Source of the DNA: Pseudomonas sp. BSw22131
GTDB lineage: Bacteria; Pseudomonadota; Gammaproteobacteria; Pseudomonadales; Pseudomonadaceae
DNA: 64,000 nt
Direction: 5' to 3'
Assembly: GCF_026810445.1 (NCBI RefSeq)
Contig: NZ_CP113949.1
Location: 4,526,001-4,590,000 of the forward strand
In this document: positions 36,154-46,681 of the stretch, piece after piece
Layout: every line of letters begins with the position of its first letter
Numbering within the stretch: position 1 is the stretch's first letter
Program-made: the position numbers and the translations under genes
The notes under the pieces: generated by a model
The model's database searches: none
What the model was told of the DNA's origin: nothing
What the model saw: the letters and a program-made list of their open reading frames with translations, nothing else

Positions 36154-39100
36154 ATGGCATTTACAGATCCCTTCATTCGTCGTCCGGTGCTCGCCAGCGT
36201 GATCAGCCTGCTGATCGTGCTGCTGGGTTTTCAGGCGTTCAGCAAGTTGACCATCCGCCAGTATCCGCAGATGGAAAATGCCTTGATCACGGTGACTACG
36301 GCGTACCCCGGCGCAAACGCCGAAACCATTCAGGGCTACATCACCCAACCGCTGCAGCAAAGTCTGGCGAGTGCCGAAGGCATTGACTACATGACCTCGG
36401 TCAGTCGACAGAACTTCTCGGTGATCTCGATCTACGCCCGCATCGGCTCTGACAGCGACCGGCTGTTCACCGAATTGCTGGCCAAGGCCAACGAAGTCAA
36501 AAACAAGCTGCCACAAGACGCCGAAGACCCGGTCCTGAGCAAAGAAGCGGCTGACGCGTCGGCGCTGATGTACATCAGTTTCTACAGCACGCAACTGAGC
36601 AACCCGCAGATCACCGATTATCTGTCGCGGGTGATTCAGCCCAAACTGGCCACCCTGCCCGGCATGGCCGAAGCCGAGATTCTGGGCAATCAGGTATTCG
36701 CCATGCGCTTGTGGCTCGATCCAGTGAAACTCGCAGGGTTCGGCCTGACCGCCAGCGATGTGACCGACGCCGTGCGCAAGTACAACTTCCTGTCGGCGGC
36801 AGGCGAGGTCAAAGGCGAGTACGTGGTTACCAGCGTCAACGCCAGCACCGACCTCAAATCACCGGAAAGTTTCGCTGCCATCCCGCTCAAGACAGAGGGC
36901 GACAGCCGCGTGCTGCTGGGTGACGTGGCCCGGGTCGAGATGGGCGCGGAAAACTACGACACCGTCAGTTCGTTCGACGGCACGCCCTCGGTGTACATCG
37001 GCATCAAGGGCACGCCCAGTTCCAACCCGCTGGATGTCATCAGAGAGGTCCGGCGGATCATGCCAGAGCTCGAAAGCCAGCTGCCACCGAGCCTCAAGGT
37101 ATCGATTGCCTACGACGCCACGCTGTTCATCACCGCATCCATTCATGAGGTGGTGAAAACCCTGATCGAGGCCGTGCTGATCGTCATTGTCGTGGTGTTC
37201 CTGTTTCTGGGTGCGCTGCGCTCGGTGTTGATTCCGGTGATTACCATTCCGTTGTCGATGATCGGCGTGCTGTTTTTCATGCAGCTCATGGGCTACTCGA
37301 TCAACCTGCTGACGCTGCTCGCCATGGTGCTGGCTATTGGACTGGTGGTCGATGATGCGATTGTCGTGGTGGAAAACATTCACCGACATATTGAAGAAGG
37401 GAAGACGCCGCTCAATGCGGCCATCGAGGGCGCGCGCGAGATTGCGATGCCGGTGGTCTCAATGACCATCACGCTGGCAGCGGTGTACGCCCCGATCGGG
37501 TTCCTTCAGGGGCTGACCGGTGCGCTGTTCAAGGAATTTGCGCTGACGCTGGCAGGCGCCGTGATTATTTCCGGGATCGTGGCGTTGACCCTGTCGCCAA
37601 TGATGTGTGCGCTGCTGCTGCGTCGCGACGAAAACCCTACAGGGCTGGCGCACAAGCTCGACAACGCCTTCGAGGGCCTCAAGGTGCGCTACCAGCGCGT
37701 GTTGCATGGCACGCTGAATACGCGCCCCGTGGTGATCGTCTTCGCCTTGATCGTGCTGTGCCTGATCCCGGTGTTTCTCAAGTTCACCCAGTCGCAGCTA
37801 GCTCCGGATGAAGACCAGGGCATCATCTTCATGATCTCGACCGGCCCGCAACCGACCAACCTCGATTACATGAACGCCTACACCGATCAGTTCATCAAAA
37901 TCTTCAAGGAGTTTCCGGAGTACTACTCCTCGTTCCAGATCAACGGTTTCAACGGGGTGCAATCGGGCGTAGGCGGTTTCCTGCTCAAACCGTGGGACGA
38001 GCGAAGCCGCACGCAAATGGCGATCCTGCCCGAGGTTCAGGCCAAACTTGCGGGCATCACCGGCCTGCAGATTTTCGGCTTCAATCTGCCGTCGCTGCCG
38101 GGCACTGGCGAAGGTCTGCCGTTTCAATTCGTGCTCAATACACCCAACGATTACGCCGCGCTGCTGGAAGTCGCTGACCGCATCAAGAAACGCGCCGAAG
38201 CGTCCGGCAAGTTCGCGTTTCTGGACATCGACCTCGCGTTCGACAAACCGGAGGTGGTGGTGGACATCGACCGCGCCAAAGCAGCGCAGATGGGCGTTTC
38301 GATGCAGGACCTGGGCGGCACGCTGGCCACGCTGCTGGGTGAGTCCGAGATCAACCGCTTCACTATCGAGGGCCGCAGCTACAAGGTGATCGCGCAAGTC
38401 GAAAGGCCGTTTCGCGACAATCCGCAATGGCTGAACAACTATTACGTGAGAAACGACAAAGGTCAGATGTTGCCGCTGTCGACGCTGATCACCGTCAGTG
38501 ATCGCGCGCGGCCGCGTCAGCTCAATCAGTTCCAGCAGCTCAACTCGGCCATCATCTCGGGATTCCCGCTGGTCAGTCAGGCTGAGGCCATCGAGTTGGT
38601 CAGACAAATCGCCAGCGAAGAAGCTCCCGCAGGTTTTGCCTACGACTATGCCGGCGCCTCCCGTCAGTTCGTGCAGGAAGGCAACGCGTTATGGGTCACT
38701 TTCGGGCTGGCGCTGGCAATCATTTTTCTGGTGCTTGCTGCGCAGTTCGAGAGTTTCCGCGACCCGCTGGTGATTCTGGTCACGGTGCCGCTGTCAATTT
38801 GCGGAGCGCTGATCCCGCTGTTTCTGGGGCTGTCTACGCTCAATATCTATACGCAGGTGGGCTTGGTAACGCTGATCGGCTTGATCAGCAAGCACGGGAT
38901 CCTGATCGTGGAGTTCGCAAACCAACTGCGACGCGACAAGGGCCTGTCGGCACGTGAAGCCGTGGAACAAGCCGCCGCAATACGCTTGCGCCCGGTGTTG
39001 ATGACCACAGCAGCGATGGTGTTCGGCATGGTCCCGCTGATTCTGGCGACCGGCGCGGGCGCGGTGAGCCGGTTCGACATCGGCATGGTCATCGCGACCG

Positions 39101-39210
39101 GTATGTCTGTGGGGACGCTGTTTACCCTGTTTGTGCTGCCGTGTGTTTACACGTTGCTCGCGGTGAAGGATAAACGGACGGAGCCAGCGGGTGGAATTGC
39201 CGGTACCTGA
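36154..39210 (+). CDS. RND multidrug efflux permease (MexW-like)
   Basis: A 1018-residue HAE-1 family proton-driven exporter with 12 membrane helices and two large periplasmic loops. The proton-relay aspartates are in GLVVDDAIVVVENI in helix 4. N-terminal FTDPFIRRPVLASVISLLIV is typical. The adaptor is encoded just upstream, but no outer-membrane factor follows, as with MexVW, which uses OprM encoded elsewhere. Drug range cannot be predicted. Terminated at about 39243-39270. Confidence 0.93.
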   Translation: MAFTDPFIRRPVLASVISLLIVLLGFQAFSKLTIRQYPQMENALITVTTAYPGANAETIQGYITQPLQQSLASAEGIDYMTSVSRQNFSVISIYARIGSDSDRLFTELLAKANEVKNKLPQDAEDPVLSKEAADASALMYISFYSTQLSNPQITDYLSRVIQPKLATLPGMAEAEILGNQVFAMRLWLDPVKLAGFGLTASDVTDAVRKYNFLSAAGEVKGEYVVTSVNASTDLKSPESFAAIPLKTEGDSRVLLGDVARVEMGAENYDTVSSFDGTPSVYIGIKGTPSSNPLDVIREVRRIMPELESQLPPSLKVSIAYDATLFITASIHEVVKTLIEAVLIVIVVVFLFLGALRSVLIPVITIPLSMIGVLFFMQLMGYSINLLTLLAMVLAIGLVVDDAIVVVENIHRHIEEGKTPLNAAIEGAREIAMPVVSMTITLAAVYAPIGFLQGLTGALFKEFALTLAGAVIISGIVALTLSPMMCALLLRRDENPTGLAHKLDNAFEGLKVRYQRVLHGTLNTRPVVIVFALIVLCLIPVFLKFTQSQLAPDEDQGIIFMISTGPQPTNLDYMNAYTDQFIKIFKEFPEYYSSFQINGFNGVQSGVGGFLLKPWDERSRTQMAILPEVQAKLAGITGLQIFGFNLPSLPGTGEGLPFQFVLNTPNDYAALLEVADRIKKRAEASGKFAFLDIDLAFDKPEVVVDIDRAKAAQMGVSMQDLGGTLATLLGESEINRFTIEGRSYKVIAQVERPFRDNPQWLNNYYVRNDKGQMLPLSTLITVSDRARPRQLNQFQQLNSAIISGFPLVSQAEAIELVRQIASEEAPAGFAYDYAGASRQFVQEGNALWVTFGLALAIIFLVLAAQFESFRDPLVILVTVPLSICGALIPLFLGLSTLNIYTQVGLVTLIGLISKHGILIVEFANQLRRDKGLSAREAVEQAAAIRLRPVLMTTAAMVFGMVPLILATGAGAVSRFDIGMVIATGMSVGTLFTLFVLPCVYTLLAVKDKRTEPAGGIAGT

Positions 39211-39242
39211 CAGATCCATTCCCAGGCAGCCTTGCGCAAGAC

Positions 39243-39270
39243 GAAAAAAAACCCCGATCAACGGGGCCTT
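39243..39270. terminator. Shared terminator of the RND and inaA operons
   Basis: CCCCG-ATCAA-CGGGG hairpin. On the minus strand it is followed by eight T residues, an excellent terminator for the inaA operon; on the plus strand the tail is weaker. Confidence 0.82.
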
Positions 39271-39287
39271 TCAGTAGAGGGCTGGAT

Positions 39288-39515
39288 TCAATTTTGTCGC
39301 CCTGATCCCTGGGCCAGACCGTACATCAACAAAAGCAAGTCGTGATCAGGCCGAGCAGGGACCTGCACTTGGGCGACACGTGGCAAATGACAGATGCCCT
39401 GGCCATCTTCCGCGCCCAGGATCTTCGCCCGAGGCTGCTCCCAAGCCGCTAGAGCGACGGAAGCAACACCTAATGCACCTAACAGAAACAAACCTCGAGC
39501 CAGTTCTAGCTTCAT
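39288..39515 (-). CDS. Small exported protein coupled to inaA
   Basis: A 75-residue protein with an N-terminal signal peptide (LFLLGALGVASVALA, probable cleavage before AWEQ) and a mature part of about 50 residues with a single Cys. I know no family for it. The ATG overlaps the inaA stop by four bases (ATGA), so it is co-translated with inaA. This places it in the probable ColR-controlled operon, suggesting an envelope role. No function is assigned. Confidence 0.7.
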   Translation of the reverse strand: MKLELARGLFLLGALGVASVALAAWEQPRAKILGAEDGQGICHLPRVAQVQVPARPDHDLLLLMYGLAQGSGRQN

Positions 39516-40231
39516 CGATCTAAACCTTTGATAGAGCTGCCAAACGCTGCCTCGTAAAAGTAGACCAGCTTGCTCCAATCTGCTGGCTTGAACGACGAAT
39601 GGCGACGCAGCTGCTTCATGTCGTGTTGCGCGGCCGCATAAGCGGTCAGGCGGCGTCGGCATTTTTCCAGATCAAGCAGCGCAACCTCGGGCCTGGCGTG
39701 GACGCCCTCGCCCACCACGCGCACAAAAACGTGCTTGATATAGATGCAGCTGTGTTGCCAGCGCCCTTTATGCATGCGGGCAAGGTTCTCTGCCAGCGTC
39801 TTGAGCATCAAATCATGCACCGCCTCGCCATGCTGTTCACGGCCACCGGCTGCATACCAGTTTTCGATTTCCTCGAAGCCGTCGAGCGAAGCCGTCACCA
39901 GCAGCGCGCGCCACTCGTTGTTTTCGTCGCGCTCGGCCCCGCAGAACACCATTTTCGGGACGTTGACATCCAGTTGACGCAAACCCTCGAGGGCGTCGCG
40001 CTCGCGCAAGACAGTAGGACGACCGAACGGGTGAAGCCAGCTGCGGTAGATGTGCCCGGTTTGCCGCTTCACATACAGCAATCGGCCGTTCTCGGACACC
40101 ACACGCTGCACACCGCTCTCGCCGCCACGACGCCGATTAGGTTCCTCGACCCAGTCACCGCGAGTGTTCCAGAAATAGGCGAAACGATCTTTGGCCGGTA
40201 ATGCCACGTCTGCTACAAAATCAACGGCCAT
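39512..40231 (-). CDS. inaA: InaA/WapQ-type lipopolysaccharide kinase family protein
   Basis: A 239-residue protein of the LPS kinase (Kdo/heptose kinase-like) family. Segments include GGESGVQRVVSENGRLLYVKRQ (nucleotide-loop and Lys region), NLARMHKGRWQHSCIYIKHVF (catalytic-loop equivalent) and VALLDLEKCRR (metal-binding D). It probably phosphorylates LPS core sugars or a related envelope target. It lies directly downstream of the methyltransferase gene (4-base gap). In P. putida the same gene order follows colRS. Confidence 0.86.
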   Translation of the reverse strand: MAVDFVADVALPAKDRFAYFWNTRGDWVEEPNRRRGGESGVQRVVSENGRLLYVKRQTGHIYRSWLHPFGRPTVLRERDALEGLRQLDVNVPKMVFCGAERDENNEWRALLVTASLDGFEEIENWYAAGGREQHGEAVHDLMLKTLAENLARMHKGRWQHSCIYIKHVFVRVVGEGVHARPEVALLDLEKCRRRLTAYAAAQHDMKQLRRHSSFKPADWSKLVYFYEAAFGSSIKGLDR

Positions 40232-40235
40232 CCTG

Positions 40236-40904
40236 TTACCTCTTACGTAATACGTATACACGCCACATGGCGTAAAACGGCAGGAAGTCCAATCGCTCTT
40301 GGATGCGAAATCCTGCGTGCATAAATTCAGCTTCAACTGTGTCCACCGGTAACACGAAACGGTTCTGGTAACCCTCCTGCTGACGGTTACGCTCGGCGCG
40401 CTTGCGTTTCCAGGCCTTGAAGTTGCCATCCACCCACAGCGAAATAATCACGCTGTCTCGCGTAACCCGATGAAACTCCTTTAATAAAGTCGCCCGATGC
40501 TGCGGGTCACCTACGTGGTGCAACAGCCGCATGCTAAAAATGCTGTCCACAGCATTGTCAGGCATATCGATGGCAAAGGCAGATGTCTGCAAGGGTTGTA
40601 CCCTTTTCACGACTTCTGCCGCTTGCGATGCACAAGCGATGTTCACCATGTCGGCTGAATTGTCAGCGCCGATGATGACGCGATTGGCTTTCTCGGCCAG
40701 CAGCGGCCAGAAACGTCCGGCACCGCATGGCAAGTCCATCACCAGCCCCGGCTCACCGGCCAGCGCCAAAGCGCGTCGTGCCAGCTGCTCATCGCGACGA
40801 TGTGACAACGTCCGCGCCAATCCATCCTTGTGCTTGCGCAAATATTTTTGCGCATGTGTCTGGTTGTACTTGCGGGAAAAATCCAGCTCTATCCGCTTGG
40901 TCAT
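40236..40904 (-). CDS. SAM-dependent methyltransferase (ORF222 of the colRS locus)
   Basis: A 222-residue class I methyltransferase. The SAM motif is VMDLPCGAGRFWPLL, with the acidic residue in VIIGADNSADM. The length is exactly that of ORF222, which follows colRS in P. putida. The start has AGGAG eight bases upstream. A ColR-box-like site lies about 70 bases before it. The methyl acceptor is unknown; an LPS or envelope component is suggested by its neighbours. Confidence 0.87.
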   Translation of the reverse strand: MTKRIELDFSRKYNQTHAQKYLRKHKDGLARTLSHRRDEQLARRALALAGEPGLVMDLPCGAGRFWPLLAEKANRVIIGADNSADMVNIACASQAAEVVKRVQPLQTSAFAIDMPDNAVDSIFSMRLLHHVGDPQHRATLLKEFHRVTRDSVIISLWVDGNFKAWKRKRAERNRQQEGYQNRFVLPVDTVEAEFMHAGFRIQERLDFLPFYAMWRVYVLRKR

Positions 40905-40972
40905 GGGTGGATCTCCTGAAGATATCTGCGTCCACGTTAGGCAGGCGGACGTAATCTTCAGGTCATGTCCAT

Positions 40973-40988
40973 GTGAAAAAAACGTTAC
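40973..40988 (-). promoter_or_regulatory. ColR-box-like site for the methyltransferase-inaA operon
   Basis: Read on the minus strand: GTAACGTTTTTTTCAC. The ColR consensus, as I recall it from P. putida, is YYNASNNYTTTTTSAC; only the first position differs. Fifteen of its bases are identical to the site upstream of the PAP2 gene. Confidence 0.65.
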
Positions 40989-41097
40989 ATGGGCGGGGTA
41001 AATGTTACGAGGTTTTGCAAGAAAGATACGAATCAAGGTGCCATCTAATGAGAAAACGGACGAAATCTTCTACGTTTTGTCATAAAGGCGGCAATTG

Positions 41098-42378
41098 TTA
41101 ACCCAGCGGCTTTTTAAGCTCGACGCTGAAACGGCAGCCGTTGGGCTCCATGGTTTCAAGGTCGACGGTCCAGCCCTGGTTTTCGCAAATACGCTGTACC
41201 AGCGACAGCCCCAAGCCCAACCCTTCTCCGCGTTGCTCATTGCCGCGCACGAATGGCTTGAACATGGCTTCGCGTTTCTCTTCCGGAATTCCTACACCGC
41301 TGTCCTCGACGACAAATCCCTCGGCGTGCAGGGCGAGCCGGATGAAACCTTTGTCGGTGTAGTGCAAGGCATTGCGCAACAGGTTGCCCATCACCGCATA
41401 GAGGAACGTCGCGTTGTAAGACTGTCCCGAGGCCACACCGGGCGCGTAAGTCAGCTCCAGCCCTTTGTGTTCGATAGGCTCGCGCCAGAGTGCAATCAGC
41501 TGCTCGGCGGCGGCTTGCAGGGTGAGTTGCGGGTTCATGCCAGCATCATCGCGCTGAGTACGCGCCAGCATCAGGAATGTCTGCACCAGATCGCGCATTT
41601 CTTCGCACGCCCGTGCAACACGCTCGACCTGAGCCTTGGCACGTTGGTCAAGGGCCGGATTTTCCAACAGGAGCTCGCAGGAACTGGCCAGCACCATCAA
41701 GGGTGTGCGCAACTCGTGGCTGACATCGCTGGTAAACATGCGCTCGCGGGTCAAGGCATCGCGCAGTCGCCCCAGGGTTGCATCGAAGGCAACTGCCAGT
41801 TCACCCACTTCGTCGGCGGCGTAATCAGGCGCAAGCGGCGGCGCCAGGCCCAGCAACTGGTCGCGGTGGCGGACTTGTCGCGCCAGCCGCACAACAGGCG
41901 CCATCACCCGGCGTGAAAGAATCCAGCCCAGAAACACAGCCAGGGCCAACGCCAGCACAAAACCCACCAGCACCACGGCAAACAGCACCCGCTCGCGCTC
42001 TTCGAAATCACTCTGGTCCTGCAGCAGCACGTAGTGGCGGTTGTCTACGACCTCAACCATCGCGTGATAAGACAAGGGACCACGGAACACCTCATGAAAA
42101 CCCGGTTCCAGATGGCGCAGGTCTTTGGGCAGGTCGAAATCCCCGGGGCCGCCGCTGAAGTAGAACAGCTGATCCGGCTCGGGCCGATGACTCCAGTCAC
42201 TGACGTTGTCCATCAGCAGCAGACGCGTCAGGTCGCCGCCCAGCCCGGCTGAAATCAGTTTCTCTTCCACCAGGTGCACGGTTGCGACGATGCCCATGGC
42301 GAATGATCCAGCCACCAGCGCGCTCATCAGGGCGAAAGCGATGATGATCCGCTGCGCAAGGCTTTGCTTAAACTCCAT
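41098..42378 (-). CDS. colS: Sensor histidine kinase ColS
   Basis: A 426-residue inner-membrane histidine kinase. Two membrane helices (about 11-35 and 132-154) flank a periplasmic domain of about 95 residues, followed by HAMP, HisKA (SDVSHELRTPLMVL) and HATPase (NLLRNALHYT, GLGLGLSLVQ). The periplasmic domain ends with EERE, an ExxE pattern at 126-129, and contains His35/Glu38; ColS of P. putida uses such residues to sense excess iron and zinc. The start is the ATG at 42378, 11 bases inside colR, so the pair is coupled. Confidence 0.92.
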   Translation of the reverse strand: MEFKQSLAQRIIIAFALMSALVAGSFAMGIVATVHLVEEKLISAGLGGDLTRLLLMDNVSDWSHRPEPDQLFYFSGGPGDFDLPKDLRHLEPGFHEVFRGPLSYHAMVEVVDNRHYVLLQDQSDFEERERVLFAVVLVGFVLALALAVFLGWILSRRVMAPVVRLARQVRHRDQLLGLAPPLAPDYAADEVGELAVAFDATLGRLRDALTRERMFTSDVSHELRTPLMVLASSCELLLENPALDQRAKAQVERVARACEEMRDLVQTFLMLARTQRDDAGMNPQLTLQAAAEQLIALWREPIEHKGLELTYAPGVASGQSYNATFLYAVMGNLLRNALHYTDKGFIRLALHAEGFVVEDSGVGIPEEKREAMFKPFVRGNEQRGEGLGLGLSLVQRICENQGWTVDLETMEPNGCRFSVELKKPLG

Positions 42379-43051
42379 CACGGCCCTCGGCCAGGCGGTA
42401 ACCCACGCCGTGGACCGTTTGCAGCAGCGGCTTGGCGAACGGCTTGTCGATCACCTGACGCAACTGGTGGACGTGGCTGCGCAAGCTGTCGCTGTCCGGA
42501 CAGTCGTCACCCCACAACGCTTCCTCAAGGACTTCCCGGCGCAGAACGTGGGGGCTTTTTTGCATCAACACGGCCAGCAGCTTCAAGCCAACCGGGTTGA
42601 GTTTGAGCAGTCGACCTTCGCGGGTCACTTCGAGCGTGTCCAGGTCGTAGATCAGGTCCGCGACCTGCAAGGTACGTTTGCCGCCGCCTTGTGCCCGGCG
42701 CAGCACTGCTTCAATGCGCGCCGCCAGTTCCGACAATGCGAACGGCTTGAGCAGGTAATCGTCGGCACCCGAGCGGAACCCTTGCAGACGATCGTCAAGC
42801 TGGTCACGGGCTGTGAGCATGATCACCGGTGTGTCGCGTCGCGCGTCTTCACGCAGGCGTTTGCACAAGGTGTAGCCATCAATGCCCGGCAGCATGATGT
42901 CGAGCACGATCAGGTCGTAATGTTCGGTGGCAGCCAGGTGCAGGCCCGACAAGCCATCCTGTGCGCAGTCGACGGTATAGCCTTTCATCCCCAGGTAATC
43001 AGCCAGGTTGGCGAGGATGTCGCGGTTGTCTTCAACCAGCAGAATTCGCAT
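42368..43051 (-). CDS. colR: Response regulator ColR (OmpR family)
   Basis: A 227-residue response regulator: receiver domain with phospho-acceptor Asp51 in LIVLDIMLPG, Thr and Lys switch residues (MLTAR, LLKPF), then an OmpR-type winged helix (SDSLRSHVHQLRQVID, TVHGVGYRL). It activates envelope genes when ColS senses metal stress. Two likely binding sites lie in this window, at 40973-40988 and 43185-43200. First gene of the colRS operon; divergent from the PAP2 gene. Confidence 0.93.
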   Translation of the reverse strand: MRILLVEDNRDILANLADYLGMKGYTVDCAQDGLSGLHLAATEHYDLIVLDIMLPGIDGYTLCKRLREDARRDTPVIMLTARDQLDDRLQGFRSGADDYLLKPFALSELAARIEAVLRRAQGGGKRTLQVADLIYDLDTLEVTREGRLLKLNPVGLKLLAVLMQKSPHVLRREVLEEALWGDDCPDSDSLRSHVHQLRQVIDKPFAKPLLQTVHGVGYRLAEGRDGV

Positions 43052-43184
43052 GGGCGCACGATCTCCATATGCAGGGTACGGCCTGAGCCTTGCCACGCAT
43101 TGGTGATTCACCGAAGACGTGTGCGATGGTCAGAGTTCGCGGCAGCTTAAGGGGAAGCGCGGCTCAGGGAAAGCGCTGCAACGC

Positions 43185-43200
43185 ATAACGTTTTTTTCAC
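43185..43200 (+). promoter_or_regulatory. ColR-box-like site for the PAP2 gene
   Basis: ATAACGTTTTTTTCAC in the 243-base divergent gap between colR and the PAP2 gene. It differs from the recalled ColR consensus only at the first position. A possible -10 (TACACT) lies about 30 bases further, so the site would sit at or just upstream of the -35 position. Confidence 0.65.
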
Positions 43201-43294
43201 TCCCGGTTCACAGGCTGCTGACAGCAATGCGTACACTCTGCCGCCTTCCCTCGGGCCGCGTCCGAGCATTACCGACATCTTCTCTGGATCAGAC

Positions 43295-44038
43295 ATGCCA
43301 ACGACCCTTCAACGGCCTCAGTCGCGCCCGCTCAATCTGTGGGTGTGTCTGGGCATACCGGCTGTGACGGCCATTGCGCTCCTGTTGCTGGAACTCACCT
43401 CGCTGGACATGGACATCGCCAAGATGGCGTATGACCCACTGGCGGGGGACTTTATCGGTCGCCACAGTTACTTCCTGGAAAACGTGCTGCATGACCGCGC
43501 CAAACAGGTGGTAATTGCCTTGGCAGTCCTCTCTTGTATCGGGTTTGTGGGGGCGTTTTTCATTGAGCGACTCAAACCATGGCGTCGCGAGCTGGGTTGC
43601 CTGGTGCTGTCGATGGCGCTGTCGACCGGTTTTGTCACACCGGTAAAGGTGGTGACTTCGGTGCAGTGCCCGTGGAGTCTTACTGAATTTGGCGGTAAGG
43701 AAACGTACAGTGAGCTGCTCAGTCCTCGTCCGGCGACGGACAAGCCAGGGCGCTGCTGGCCGGGTGGTCATGCGGCGACTGGGTTTACGTTGTTTGCGCT
43801 GTTTTTTGTTCTTCGTGATCGCAAGCCGAAACTGGCCAAGGCCGGGCTGATTTTCGCGTTTGGTCTGGGTACGGTTTTTTCGATTGGGCGGATGCTGCAA
43901 GGGGCGCATTTCTTTTCCCATAACATCTGGACGGCGGTGTTTTGCTGGCTGATTTGTCTGGGGGCTTATTACGCCGTGCTTTACAGGCCGGCCGGCAGGA
44001 AAGAGAAGGTAGTGGGTGCGGAAGTAGTGTCTGACTAG
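43295..44038 (+). CDS. PAP2-family membrane phosphatase
   Basis: A 247-residue protein with about six membrane helices and the phosphatidic-acid-phosphatase/lipid A phosphatase signature: CWPGGHAATGF (PSGH-like) and GRMLQGAHFFSHNIW (SRxxxxxHxxxD-like). The final Asp of the classic triad is His here, as I recall for a subgroup of this family. It probably removes phosphate from a membrane lipid or lipid A. Adjacent to and divergent from colR, with a ColR-box-like site upstream. Confidence 0.85.
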   Translation: MPTTLQRPQSRPLNLWVCLGIPAVTAIALLLLELTSLDMDIAKMAYDPLAGDFIGRHSYFLENVLHDRAKQVVIALAVLSCIGFVGAFFIERLKPWRRELGCLVLSMALSTGFVTPVKVVTSVQCPWSLTEFGGKETYSELLSPRPATDKPGRCWPGGHAATGFTLFALFFVLRDRKPKLAKAGLIFAFGLGTVFSIGRMLQGAHFFSHNIWTAVFCWLICLGAYYAVLYRPAGRKEKVVGAEVVSD

Positions 44039-44058
44039 AGATAAAATCTGACGCAAAC

Positions 44059-44900
44059 CTGTAGGAGCGAATTTATTCGCGAAAGGCAGGTGTGGCTGGC
44101 GCTTTTTTCATGCGCGAGCCAACGCATCTTGGCTGTCTGACGATTTGGTTATTGGGTGTATATCCGTTAACTCGGATGCTGCTGATATTGGTTTCGCTCT
44201 TACAGCGAGTCACTTTTGAGAAGCACAAAAGTAACCCAAACGCTTTCGCTCCCGTGTCCGGCCCGACTTCGTCGGGTTCCCTCACTCCGGCATTGCTACG
44301 GGGCGGCCATCCATGGCCGGGGGCGGCTAACGCGGCATCCATGCCGCGCTGTCCCCTCCACAACGCCTGCGTTCGGCCTTCCAAAGTCGCACTTTGTGGC
44401 GTATCCGAAAGGTTGGTTCGACACAAAACCTGTAGGAGCGAATTTATTCGCGAGAAGACGGGGTGGTTGTAACAAAGCCCGGCCCAGCGCCCAAGGCAGA
44501 AAAGCGAACGCCCTTGATCTTCACCCACGCCAGCCCAAACACCACAAATCGCGACCTGGGTGCAGGCCGAACGCAGGTGATGCGCAGTGGGCTGCCGGGC
44601 AGGGATGCCCGGCAAGCGCCGTCAGGACATGGATGTCCGTTCGGCGCGTGCCCACGGAGTATCGCCGGAGTGAGGGAACCCGACGAAGTCGGGCCAAACC
44701 GGGAGCAAGACCTTTTGGTTACTTTTGCGGCGTTTGGCAAAAGTGACCCGCCGTAAGGGCGGAACCGATATAAGCCCCACCACCAATAACGGATCTATAC
44801 CCCGTCCGCAGTACATAAGAAAAAGCCAGGATGCATCGGCTTGCGCATGAAAAAAGTGCCAGCCACACCGGCCTCTCGCGAATGAATTCGCTCCTACAGG
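44059..44900. repeat. Two inverted copies of a REP-bounded repeat cassette
   Basis: REP units of the TAGGAGCGAA..TTCGCGA type stand at 44059-44084, 44429-44455 and 44873-44900. Between them are two diverged copies of one sequence in opposite orientation. Each runs from its outer REP through a conserved stretch (44083-44135 vs 44825-44878, about 85% alike), an ACTTTTG...CAAAAGT hairpin (44212-44232 vs 44721-44744) and a perfectly shared 32-base block (44260-44291 vs 44664-44695) to a GC-rich inner part. Open frames inside have no family resemblance and are probably not genes. No transposase is present. Confidence 0.75.
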
Positions 44901-44934
44901 TTTTGCAAACAATACCCGCCATCAAAAAACGCTC

Positions 44935-44964
44935 AAAAAAAACCCCGCCGAAGCGGGGTTTTTT
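44935..44964 (-). terminator. groESL terminator
   Basis: Minus-strand AACCCCGC-TTCG-GCGGGGTT hairpin with an A-run before and six or more T residues after, 20 bases beyond the groEL stop. Confidence 0.95.
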
Positions 44965-44983
44965 ACATCGGGGTAAAGCTGGC

Positions 44984-46642
<1,659 letters not shown>

Positions 46643-46681
46643 TTAAATACTTTGTAGTAACGGGAAAATGCGAGGGAAACC

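Noticed and set aside
44092..44740. Several open frames of 90-180 codons inside the 44-kb repeat region
   Set aside because: They run across REP units and the repeat halves on both strands, have no family resemblance and no convincing ribosome sites. They are by-products of GC-rich repeats.
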